Source: Candidatus Acidiflorens stordalenmirensis (GTDB lineage Bacteria > Acidobacteriota > Terriglobia > Terriglobales > Acidobacteriaceae). Taken from it: DNA of 64,000 nucleotides. The DNA lies in assembly GCA_003139995.1 (NCBI GenBank), contig PLIC01000230.1, positions 1-64,000 of the forward strand. Direction: 5' to 3'. The position numbers and the translations under genes are program-made. The stretch's first letter is position 1. Each line of letters opens with the position of its first letter. Of this stretch, positions 45,578-54,623 are shown piece after piece. Below the pieces are notes generated by a model, which was not told the DNA's origin, searched no databases, and was given only the letters and a program-made list of their open reading frames with translations.

Positions 45578-47682
45578 CGCTTGAACGCCTTCTGAATATC
45601 CTGCATGGAATAGCGCAGCACCACGGGCCGACCGTGCGGGCAAGTCATTGGATGTTCGGTTTTCGCAAGCTCCGCTAGCAGCCACTCCATCTTGTTCTGC
45701 TCGAGGGGCATATTGACTTTGATGGCGGCGTGGCATGCGATCGACGCCGCGATGCGCGTCCGCACCGCTTCCAGATTGATGGCCTGGTCTTCGCGCGCGA
45801 TCTGTTCGAGAATTTCGTTCAGCATGTGCTCGATCTGCGCCGCGTCCACGCCCGCCGGAGCGATCTTCACCGCGACGCTGCGTGCGCCGAAGGGTTCCGC
45901 TTCAAAACCGTTGCGCGCGAGTTCATCCGCAATGTCGCTGAAGATGGCTTGCTGCGCCGGAGTCAGCTCGATGACCAGGGGCATGAGCAAACGCTGGCTC
46001 TCCACCTGTTGCGCCGAGCGTTGCCGCAGAACTTTTTCGAACAGCACGCGCTCGTGGGCCACGTGCTGATCGACGATCCAGAGGCCGTCTTCGTTGACCG
46101 CGAGAATGAATGAATTGCGAATCTGGCCCAGGGGGCGCAGCGTGCGCAGCGAATCGAGAGTCGGCGCGGTTTGCGGCTCCTGCGGAATCGGCGGCGCGCA
46201 ACCATGATCGGGAATTGGCTGATCGGCGGTCGTCTGCTGAGTGATCGCCCGGTGAGCAATCGTTGCCTCCGGCGCGCGTTCGAGCGATACCGCCGCGTTG
46301 GCCTCGATTGCAATGCCGCCTTCAAATTCGAGGCGCGCCGTCGCCGCGGGAACTGCCGGTGCCTGCAGCGCGAAACCGCCCGTCGCCGCTGGCTCGTACA
46401 AGTCGCGCCATGGAGCTCGCTGCGAACCATCGCTGGTCGCGTCTTGGCTGATCGAAAGATGGGCGAGGCCGGGGCTGGAGAGGCCAGGCCTCGCGGTTGG
46501 CTGCGCGCCAATCTCCGTCAAAAACTGCGGCACCGGCCTTGCCTTCATCAGCGCCGCTCGCACCGACTCGCGCACGAAATCGTGAATCACCGTCTGCTGC
46601 CGGAAACGCACCTCGGTCTTCGCCGGATGGACATTCACATCCACTTCAGCGGTCGGCATCTCAATAAAGAGCAGAACGACTGGATACACCGTGGGCGGCA
46701 GAATGTTGCGATAGGCCTCGGTGATCCCATGCTGGATGAGACGGTCGCGAATCAGCCGTCCATTCACGAAAATAAAAATCGAATTGCGATTTAGTTTCTG
46801 AATTTCCGGCTTCGAAACAAACCCATGCAGGCGCACCTCGCCGAAATCGTGTGGCGCGGACACTCCTGTCCCTGGGTCCGATGCCAGCAGACCAGGTGGT
46901 CGCCCCTCTGCCGAAATGTCGGTTGAAGTTTCGCGGACAAGAGTGTCCGCGCCACTGCGCCACGGCGGGGGCTGCGGCAGGCCGATACGCTCCAGTGGTT
47001 GCACCGCCGCCAGCGGAATCAACTGGTCAAGGGTCTCGCGCCCAAATACCTGGTACACGCGCTCGCGATGACCGGCGACGGGCGGAGCTACCAGCAAGGC
47101 ATTCGTCGCCGAGTGCAACTCGAAATGCTTCTCCGGATGCGCCAGCGCATAGTGTGTGACCAGCGAAGCGATGTGGGAGAGCTCGGTCGACTCCGATCGC
47201 AAAAATTTCTTGCGCGCCGGCGTATTAAAAAAGAGATCGCGAATGGTAACCGAAGTTCCCACCGGCAGCCCCGCTTCTTCCACGCGAATGATCTTGCCGC
47301 CGTTAATTTCGAGGATCGTTCCGGCGGCTTCCTCTTCTGCGCGGGTTTCGAGATGCAAGCGCGCGACCGAAGCGATGGAGGGCAGCGCTTCGCCGCGAAA
47401 TCCGAGCGTCGAAATGCTCAGCAGGTCTTCGGCGTTTTTGATTTTCGAGGTGGCGTGACGCTCAAAGGCCAGCATGGCATCGTCACGAACCATGCCGCAG
47501 CCGTTGTCGGTAATCTGGATCAGCTTCTTTCCGCCCGCCTCAACCTGAATGCGAATGCGCGTGGAACCTGCGTCCAGCGCGTTCTCCAGCAACTCCTTCA
47601 CCACCGACGCGGGACGCTCGACCACCTCGCCAGCGGCGATCTGGTTGGCAACTCTCTCGGGAAGAATGTGAATCTTGCCCAT
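45571..47682 (-). CDS. mutL: DNA mismatch repair protein MutL
   Basis: MGKIHILPERVANQIAAGEVVERPASVVKELLENALDAG; NGRLIRDRLIQH; C-terminal ACHAAIKVN and CPHGRPV. Confidence 0.95.
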   Translation of the reverse strand: MGKIHILPERVANQIAAGEVVERPASVVKELLENALDAGSTRIRIQVEAGGKKLIQITDNGCGMVRDDAMLAFERHATSKIKNAEDLLSISTLGFRGEALPSIASVARLHLETRAEEEAAGTILEINGGKIIRVEEAGLPVGTSVTIRDLFFNTPARKKFLRSESTELSHIASLVTHYALAHPEKHFELHSATNALLVAPPVAGHRERVYQVFGRETLDQLIPLAAVQPLERIGLPQPPPWRSGADTLVRETSTDISAEGRPPGLLASDPGTGVSAPHDFGEVRLHGFVSKPEIQKLNRNSIFIFVNGRLIRDRLIQHGITEAYRNILPPTVYPVVLLFIEMPTAEVDVNVHPAKTEVRFRQQTVIHDFVRESVRAALMKARPVPQFLTEIGAQPTARPGLSSPGLAHLSISQDATSDGSQRAPWRDLYEPAATGGFALQAPAVPAATARLEFEGGIAIEANAAVSLERAPEATIAHRAITQQTTADQPIPDHGCAPPIPQEPQTAPTLDSLRTLRPLGQIRNSFILAVNEDGLWIVDQHVAHERVLFEKVLRQRSAQQVESQRLLMPLVIELTPAQQAIFSDIADELARNGFEAEPFGARSVAVKIAPAGVDAAQIEHMLNEILEQIAREDQAINLEAVRTRIAASIACHAAIKVNMPLEQNKMEWLLAELAKTEHPMTCPHGRPVVLRYSMQDIQKAFKRV
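46851..46955. repeat. palindromic element inside mutL
   Basis: 15-bp perfect terminal arms GTGGCGCGGACACTC/GAGTGTCCGCGCCAC, extended to ~20 bp with one mismatch; 105 bp. Confidence 0.85.
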
Positions 47683-47683
47683 G

Positions 47684-47711
47684 GATCAGTGGTCAGTGGC
47701 CAGTGTGACAG
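47684..47711. repeat. heptad array immediately upstream of mutL
   Basis: gatcagt|ggtcagt|ggccagt|gtgacag next to mutL ATG at 47682. Confidence 0.7.
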
Positions 47712-47793
47712 ATTCGACGGCGCAGCGTAAAGGCAGGTCGAGGTTGGCAGTGAACGCAATCCAAGACTGCGGTATCGCGTAATTTTCTGCGGC

Positions 47794-48261
47794 TCACTTT
47801 CCTGCTTTCGGGTCGGGACTGGAGTTTCCCATGTCGACGACCACCTTCCACTGGCCGTCCTTCTGCTTTTTCCAGATCGAGGTGTACTTGCCGTAATTGG
47901 CGACGAGCTTTCCATCTTCATTTTTGGCGGTGTAGATGTAAGTGCCGTAGGTGTAGCCGAGATCGCCGGAGGCAGCCATTTCAGCTTTGACGGGCGTCCA
48001 GGTAAGGGTCGTGCCTTCGGGCCAGGGAGGCTGCTTGCGCATGTCGCCCAGGGTGTCGAAGCCACCACCGTCCACGATTTCGACGCCATCGTCGGCGAAG
48101 TGAGTGATAAAGGCAGCGTGACCGTGCTCTACGACATCCGCAACAAAATCGGCTTCGAGTTGGCGCAGGAGGTCGGAGCCCGTTGGGGATTTCTGTTTTG
48201 TGGCGACGGAAGTGGCAGCGAAAAGCAGCAGGAGCAGAAGTGCTACGGTAATTCTGTTCAT
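47794..48261 (-). CDS. exported DUF4440/SnoaL-like protein
   Basis: MNRITVALLLLLLFAATSVA signal; NTF2-like pattern ..YTSIWKKQKDGQWKVVVDMG. Confidence 0.65.
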   Translation of the reverse strand: MNRITVALLLLLLFAATSVATKQKSPTGSDLLRQLEADFVADVVEHGHAAFITHFADDGVEIVDGGGFDTLGDMRKQPPWPEGTTLTWTPVKAEMAASGDLGYTYGTYIYTAKNEDGKLVANYGKYTSIWKKQKDGQWKVVVDMGNSSPDPKAGK

Positions 48262-48375
48262 CGAAATTTCTCGGGCCGCAGCGGCGGCGGGTTGTACGCG
48301 TACATCCGGCAATAAAGTTACCATGCGGGGAGTTCGGGTGGTGGGCCGCGTGCCCGGAATCGGCTTGGCCGTTTT

Positions 48376-49296
48376 TCAGCAGCTTGGTGTAGGAGAACTT
48401 GCCTGACTTTGGCGGAGGAGTTGGTCTTTGATTTTGTCGGGGAGACGCGAACTGGCGAGGACTTCGTGCAGCAGTGGGGCGGGAATTTCGCGGCTGAATT
48501 CGAGGGCGCGGGCTAGTGGGAGATGCTCGGTCCGCAGAAGGGTGGCCCGGACTTCCCTGCGGCAGGACCACTTCGCGTGGTGCGCGACCGCATGCACCAG
48601 GGCTGCGCTGGCGGCGGGACGGAGCACGGAGTTGATGAGGAAGGCTTCGGTGAGGCGCGGGTTTTCGAGGGCGGTCTGCATGACTCGGTTCTCGCGAGTT
48701 ACAGTTTCGGCATCGATGACTTTGCCGTCGCCGATTTTGTCATCGACGATTTTGCCATCCGTCTTTTCTACATCCAGTAGGAGCGCAGCGGCTACTCTGC
48801 CCGAGGCGCGGCGGGCCAGCGTCAGACGTTCGCCGATGGTGACGGTTTTGAGGCGTGAGATGAGGACATCGTCGGCGGCAACTTTTACGTCGGCGGGGAC
48901 GCTGGGCGAGAGCGCGACTTTCATCAGATCGAAAGTGTAGAACTGGCGCGCAAGCGGCACGGACACATGGCGTGGCGTGTGCGGATGGCTGACTAGCGCG
49001 ATTCTTACCTTGCGGCTCTTGAGTGCGTTGGCGTTCTGGGCGAGTTGCTCGAGGACTTCAGGGTGCAAGTCGGCGCGCTTGAGGAGGGCTAGGGCCAAGT
49101 CCTCGGTGAGAGCAGGATCGGCAGCGGCGCGGAGCAGATCGGCGGGCGCGGGGCCGTGAATTTGGGCTTCGGCAACTTGGGCTTCCTCAACTTGAGCTTC
49201 GGGCGCGAGCGTGGCCGGCGTTGCCGATGCCGTTGTCGGCGACACGAATTCATCTTCGGGAACTTCGTCTTCGGACATTTCGTTGTCGAACATCAC
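48376..49296 (-). CDS. hypothetical protein with alpha-helical repeats
   Basis: 306 aa; EAQVEEAQVAEAQ and DGKIVDDKIGDGKVIDAETV internal repeats. Confidence 0.6.
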   Translation of the reverse strand: MMFDNEMSEDEVPEDEFVSPTTASATPATLAPEAQVEEAQVAEAQIHGPAPADLLRAAADPALTEDLALALLKRADLHPEVLEQLAQNANALKSRKVRIALVSHPHTPRHVSVPLARQFYTFDLMKVALSPSVPADVKVAADDVLISRLKTVTIGERLTLARRASGRVAAALLLDVEKTDGKIVDDKIGDGKVIDAETVTRENRVMQTALENPRLTEAFLINSVLRPAASAALVHAVAHHAKWSCRREVRATLLRTEHLPLARALEFSREIPAPLLHEVLASSRLPDKIKDQLLRQSQASSPTPSC

Positions 49297-49313
49297 GATG
49301 GTCAGCCTGCGTC

Positions 49314-49333
49314 AGACGGTGCAAGCCCCGTCT
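49314..49333. repeat. imperfect palindrome AGACGGTGC-aa-GCCCCGTCT
   Basis: Family of GAGACGnGGC palindromes. Confidence 0.5.
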
Positions 49334-50272
49334 CTACGTTCGTGTTGCGCGTGCTCTGGCTAGCGCGCCTTCGACCGGATTGGCTAGATCTTGACGCATG
49401 TCGATACTGGGAAAACTTGTCTGCAGAGTATTGTAGAAAACCTGGCGCACAACTAGAGACTGACGAAAGACACTGCCCGTCATTGCTATCGGGAGCATGG
49501 CCTCTGGGAGCATGGCCTCTGGCGCATCATGCCGCGCGAGACGGCGGACGACGATCGCCGCGAGGGCAGCTAACTTTGCCCCAGCGTCAGAGAGGAGTTC
49601 GCGAGCGATGAAGTCGGCCTCGTCGGCGGCGCGGAGGACGATGGGAAACAGGCGCGGGAAATCGGGTGGTGGGGTCGAGTTGGATTGCTGCACAAGCTCG
49701 TCGATGGTCGTGAGTTTCCAGGCTTGGAGGACCATGGCGGTGAGCGCGGTTTCGAGGCCTTGATCGCGGGCGCTCAGGATGGCGGAGATGGCGCGGCGGC
49801 CGATCCAATAGCCGGAGCCTTCGTCGGAGATGGCGAACCCCCAGCCTCCGGCGCGCGCGATGCGACCGGCAGCGTCGCGTCCGTAGACGATGGAGCCCGT
49901 GCCGGCGATTGCGATCACGCCGGGACCCGCGCCGAAAGCGGCTTCTAGGGCGATTACGGTGTCGCCGACAACTTCGATTTTTGTGCGAGCAATTTCGGGA
50001 ATTAGTTCGGTGATTATGCTGCGAATCTTCGCGGCGATCTCGGGCCGGGCAGTGCCGGTGGCGCCGATACAGATAGCGCTGACCCGATCGGGAGAAATCT
50101 TGGCGGCGGCGCAGACCTGGCGGATAGCACTATGCAGCGCTTCCCTCGCCTGCTGCTCGCCGAGGCGAATCACGCTGCAACCGCCGGTCGTTGCCTTCGC
50201 GATCACAGTCGTTTCGTCGCCGAGAACGCAGCGGGTTTTGGTGCCGCCGCCATCGATTCCGAGATAGTAGGC
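49334..50272 (-). CDS. BadF/BadG-type ATPase, N-acetylglucosamine kinase-like
   Basis: MAYYLGIDGGGTKTRCVLGDE; GVIAIAGTGSIVYGRDAAGRIARAGGWGFAISDEGSGYWIG. Confidence 0.88.
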   Translation of the reverse strand, partial: AYYLGIDGGGTKTRCVLGDETTVIAKATTGGCSVIRLGEQQAREALHSAIRQVCAAAKISPDRVSAICIGATGTARPEIAAKIRSIITELIPEIARTKIEVVGDTVIALEAAFGAGPGVIAIAGTGSIVYGRDAAGRIARAGGWGFAISDEGSGYWIGRRAISAILSARDQGLETALTAMVLQAWKLTTIDELVQQSNSTPPPDFPRLFPIVLRAADEADFIARELLSDAGAKLAALAAIVVRRLARHDAPEAMLPEAMLPIAMTGSVFRQSLVVRQVFYNTLQTSFPSIDMRQDLANPVEGALARARATRT

Positions 50273-50372
50273 CATCGCGCTAGTTCTAACACATGTTCTG
50301 CTTAATTCGACGGGGGCGGATTCGGCCCGGAACATGCTTGTACAATGCAGCAAACTGGTTTGCTGGCTACTG

Positions 50373-50394
50373 GAGACGCGGCAAACCGCGTCTC
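50373..50394. repeat. palindrome GAGACGCGG-caaa-CCGCGTCTC
   Basis: 9-bp perfect arms, just upstream of symporter start. Confidence 0.75.
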
Positions 50395-50410
50395 TACTTA
50401 GAGGAATCGC

Positions 50411-51883
50411 TTGGGATTGAATCGGATCGACCTACTGATTATTGCGGCTTACCTGGCGGGGATCACGCTGTTCGGGCTGCGGTTTCGCAAGCGGCAGCGG
50501 ACGATGCGCGACTATTTTCTCGCCGACCGCAACATTCCGTGGTGGGCGATTGCACTGTCGATTGTGGCGGCGGAGACCAGCACGCTGACCATCATCAGTA
50601 TTCCCGGCCTCGCCTACGATTCGAATCTCACCTTTCTGCAAGTGGTGATGGGATATGTGATCGGGCGCGTCATTATTAGTTTTGTGCTGCTGCCGCAGTA
50701 TTTTCGCGGCGAGCTGTATACGGCTTATCAACTGATTGAGCGGCGGTTTGGTCCGGAGCTGCGCACGGTGACGGCGGCCCTGTTTCTGTTGACGAGGGCG
50801 GCGGCGGAGGGAGTGCGAGTGTATGCCGTGTCGATTGTGGTATCGATTGCGCTGGGCACGGGCGAGGTCGCTTCGATCGCGATCATCATGCTGCTGACTT
50901 TGATCTATACGTTTGAGGGCGGGCTGGCGGCGGTGATCTGGACGGATGTGGTGCAGACTTTTATTTATGTCGGCGGGACACTGGTGGGCCTGGTGACGAT
51001 TCTGCATCTCGTGCCGGGCGGATGGGGGGCGGTTGAGGCGATTGCAAGTGGGCTGCACAAGTTCCAGGTGTTCGATCTTCACTTTTTCGATCCAACGATC
51101 TCGGCGCACAGGCCACATTTTGATTTTGCGAAACCTTACACGTTATGGGCGGGGATCATTGGCGGCGCGTTTTTGACGACGGCCAGCCATGGCACCGACC
51201 AGCTCATCGTGCAGAGATTGCTGGCAGCGCGGAATCAACGGCAGTCGGTGCTGGCGTTGCTGTCGAGTGGCGTCGCGGTCTTTTTCCAGTTTGGGTTGTT
51301 TCTTCTTGTGGGCGTGATGCTGTTTGCTTACTACCAGGTTCCGTCGTCTGCGTTTGGGCGGGCGGACAGGATCTATCCGACGTTCATCGTAAGCCGGATG
51401 CCGCATGGGATCGCGGGGCTGTTGATCGCGGCCATTCTGGCGGCGGCGATGTCCAACTTGAGCGCCGCACTGAACTCGCTGTCGTCAAGTTCGATTATGG
51501 ATTTCTATCTTCGCATTCGTCCGACCGTGAGCGAAGCGGCGCGGCTGCGGCTGGCGCGACTGGCGACGCTTGGGTGGGCGCTGGTGTTGTTCGGGCTGGC
51601 GGTGCTGGCGCTCGATCGGGTAGGGCGCGTGGTGGAAGTCGGGTTGCAAATTGCGTCGGTCGCTTATGGCGCGTTGCTCGGAGTGTTTCTGCTGGGCGTC
51701 CTGACGAAGCGCGCGAATCAGCGTGGGGCGACGGTTGGCATGATTTGCGGATTGGCAATGGAGCTATATTTGTGGGGATGGTCGCAGGTGGCTTTCACCT
51801 GGTGGGTCGCGATCGGAACCTGCGTGACGTTTATGGTCGGGTACGCGGCTAGCGGTTTGCTGAGCGTTCAATCGAAAGCTTGA
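50411..51883 (+). CDS. sodium:solute symporter (SSS family)
   Basis: 490 aa; FLADRNIPWWAIALSIVAAETSTLTIISIPG; GTDQLIVQRLLAARN. Confidence 0.9.
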   Translation: MGLNRIDLLIIAAYLAGITLFGLRFRKRQRTMRDYFLADRNIPWWAIALSIVAAETSTLTIISIPGLAYDSNLTFLQVVMGYVIGRVIISFVLLPQYFRGELYTAYQLIERRFGPELRTVTAALFLLTRAAAEGVRVYAVSIVVSIALGTGEVASIAIIMLLTLIYTFEGGLAAVIWTDVVQTFIYVGGTLVGLVTILHLVPGGWGAVEAIASGLHKFQVFDLHFFDPTISAHRPHFDFAKPYTLWAGIIGGAFLTTASHGTDQLIVQRLLAARNQRQSVLALLSSGVAVFFQFGLFLLVGVMLFAYYQVPSSAFGRADRIYPTFIVSRMPHGIAGLLIAAILAAAMSNLSAALNSLSSSSIMDFYLRIRPTVSEAARLRLARLATLGWALVLFGLAVLALDRVGRVVEVGLQIASVAYGALLGVFLLGVLTKRANQRGATVGMICGLAMELYLWGWSQVAFTWWVAIGTCVTFMVGYAASGLLSVQSKA

Positions 51884-51941
51884 ACCGCAGAGATCGCGGA
51901 GGACACAGAGAGAAAAGTGGTCCAATGCATTCCATGAATAC

Positions 51942-53432
51942 TTGGGCCCTCTGCGAACCTCTTTGCGAACTCCGCGATTAGAATCTTTCTTTCGAACGGC
52001 CGGTCGAGAAATGCACATACCAGCAAAGAACAATCATTCCCGCCCGGAACTGGCGCGCGACCTTGGGTTGTCGCATGCTGGGGCGGTGGTGGTTGGGACG
52101 ATCATCGGGAGCGGAATTTTTCTTGTTCCGAGCGAGATGATGCAGGCAGTGGGGTCGGCTCGACTTGTATATCTCGCCTGGATGGTCGGGGGGCTGCTCT
52201 CCTTCTTTCGGCGCGCTTACTTACGCCGAACTGGGCGCTATGAAGCCGCAGGCAGGCGGCGAGTATGTGTATGTTCGCGATGCCTACGGGCCGCTGGCGG
52301 GATTTTTGTATTCATGGACATGGTTTCTGATCGCCAAGCCGGCTTCGATTGCGACGGTCACCACTCGGCCTGGTGCGGATACTGGAAACATTTCGGGTCC
52401 TTCTCCTTTTTTCTCGCAAGTCTGCTTTTCGCTATGCATGGCTTGAGCGCAGTTCGATTTCGCATCCCTTCACCGATCACCTACGGGCAACTGGTGGCGA
52501 TTGGTGCCGCTCTGCTAATTTCCTGGCTGAACTACGTTGGGGTGCGCCGGGCGGGAGAATTTCAGTTTCTGTTCACGCTGCTGAAGGTTGCGATCCTCCT
52601 CGGAATTGTAGCGGTGGGATTTTCCTATCGCGGGGGAACGTGGGCGAATTTCGCGACCGAGTTCACTGGGGCGAAAGGCGGTGTGGCTGGATTTTTTGCG
52701 GCGCTGGTGGCTGCGTTGTGGGCCTACGACGGTTGGAACGATCTCAACATGGTGGCGGGGGAGATACGGAATCCGCAGCGCAACATTCCGCTGTCGCTGA
52801 TTTGGGGCGTGGCAACGGTGGGCGCGCTCTACATCCTGGTGAACGCGGCGGTGCAGTATGTGCTGCCAGCAGCGGCGGTGGCGGGCTCGGAGCGTCCGGC
52901 GTCGGACGCGGTGGCGCTGGTGCTGGGGCACGCGGGCGCCAGCCTGGTGTCGGCGGGCATGGCGGTTTCGATGCTGGTGACTTTGAACGGCACCATCATG
53001 AGCGGAGCGCGTGTGCCGTTTGCGATGGCGCGCGATGGATATTTTTTCAAGGCGATTGCGGAGGTCCATCCGCGCTTTCACACGCCGTCGGCGGCGATTG
53101 TGGTGCAGTGCGGGCTGGCGATCGTTCTGCTGCTGCTCGGAGGCAGTTTCCGGCAATTCTTTTCGCTGACGATTTTCGCGGAGTGGATGTTCTACATGAT
53201 CGCGGGCAGCACAGTATTTGTTTTCCGCCGGCGGGAGCCGCATGCCGAGCGGCCTTATCGCGTGTGGGGATATCCGGTGGTTCCGGCGGCGTTTGTGCTG
53301 GTCTCCGCGGCACTTCTCTACTACACGTTCACCGGCAACCTGAATAGTTCGGCTGGCGGATGCCTGGCGATACTGGCGGGCGTTCCGGTGTTCTACTTTT
53401 TTGCGCGGCGCCGGGCGGCGACACCAAAGTAA
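51942..53432 (+). pseudogene. APC-family amino acid permease with apparent compensating frameshifts
   Basis: Conserved permease text shifts frame near 52213, 52377 and 52400-52450 (SFF|GALTYAELGAMKPQAGGEYVYVRDAYGPLAGFLYSWTWFLIAKPASIATVTT|GLVRILETFRV..|..YGQLVAIGAALLISWLNYVG). Confidence 0.65.
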
Positions 53433-53516
53433 TCGGCCATCGGGCTGAATACTAAAGGCGGTTACCAAAGGACACGCGCAAGCGACACGTTTACCCCCTG
53501 CCCTTTCTCCAATAAG

Positions 53517-54623
53517 GTGAAGATTCCAACCCCAAGCACTCTCCCCAGCTTGGGCCCCTTTTGGGAGTTATGGATGCCTACGTACGACCGCGGTTTTCAA
53601 CTCGGCCTGCTGCCTGAAAGGAAGTGGAACTGGCGGACCTTCGCAGCGAGCTACGGGATTCTGACCGGCCTGATTCTGCTTCTGATTATTTGCGGGATCG
53701 TGCTGCCCGATACGCTGCCGATCATGAATTATCACGTTACAGAGCTGGTGCCGCGACCGCCGCTAAGGCCAGAGCGGCTACCCAAGCCGAAGCTGCTGCC
53801 GCTGCATGCGAAGTTATTGCCGCCGCCGGCGATCGAGACGCCGAAGCTGATCGTGCCGCAAGAGATCCGCGCGCCCAGGCCGCTGCCCCAGGAGGTTGCG
53901 CCGCCCAAGGTGGCGATGAATAACTTCGCGCCGGCGGTGTTGAAGGTAACGGGCGGAGCGCGTCCGGTGCTCATTCATACCGGGGATTTCCAGGGAAGTT
54001 CGGTGGCGCCGACGGTGAATGCTCCGATTTCGAAGGTGCAGACGGGCGGGTTCGGCGATCCGAATGGGCTGAAGCCGAGTGCCAACAGCAAGCCGAACGG
54101 CAAGCTGATCGCATCCGCGGCGGGTTCATTCGACATGCCGGTGGGCCCGGGACAGGGCAACGGGTCGGGCGGCGCGAAAGGGATTAAGGGAACGGTTGCA
54201 AGCGCCGACTTTGGCAGTGGGGTGGCAACTGGGGGACGAGGAGACGGGCGCGGCAGTGGCCGCGGCAATGTGGGAGTGCAGACCTCGGGCTTTGGCTCGC
54301 AGGAGATCGCCCAGAACACGCCACATATTCAGCGCGTGGATAGCGGCCCACCGCCCACGCCGGTCGAGATCATCTACAAGCCGAACCCAGTTTATACGGA
54401 CGAGGCAAGAACTCTGAAACTGGAAGGCGAAGTCCTGCTCGAAGTGGAGTTCGCGGCGAACGGACAGTTACATGTGAATCGCGTGATCCGGGGTCTGGGC
54501 CATGGGCTGGATGAAGCCGCTATAGCCGCCGCTAACAAGATTCGCTTCAAGCCGGCCTCGCGATACGGGCAGGCAATGGATTCGACAGCAACTGTGCACG
54601 TGGTATTTCAACTGGCGTATTGA
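53517..54623 (+). CDS. TonB-family energy transducer protein
   Basis: Single TM, Pro-rich linker, C-terminal PNPVYTDEARTLKLEGEVLLEVEFAANGQLHVNRVIRGLGHGLDEAAIAAANKIRFKPA. Confidence 0.88.
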   Translation: MKIPTPSTLPSLGPFWELWMPTYDRGFQLGLLPERKWNWRTFAASYGILTGLILLLIICGIVLPDTLPIMNYHVTELVPRPPLRPERLPKPKLLPLHAKLLPPPAIETPKLIVPQEIRAPRPLPQEVAPPKVAMNNFAPAVLKVTGGARPVLIHTGDFQGSSVAPTVNAPISKVQTGGFGDPNGLKPSANSKPNGKLIASAAGSFDMPVGPGQGNGSGGAKGIKGTVASADFGSGVATGGRGDGRGSGRGNVGVQTSGFGSQEIAQNTPHIQRVDSGPPPTPVEIIYKPNPVYTDEARTLKLEGEVLLEVEFAANGQLHVNRVIRGLGHGLDEAAIAAANKIRFKPASRYGQAMDSTATVHVVFQLAY

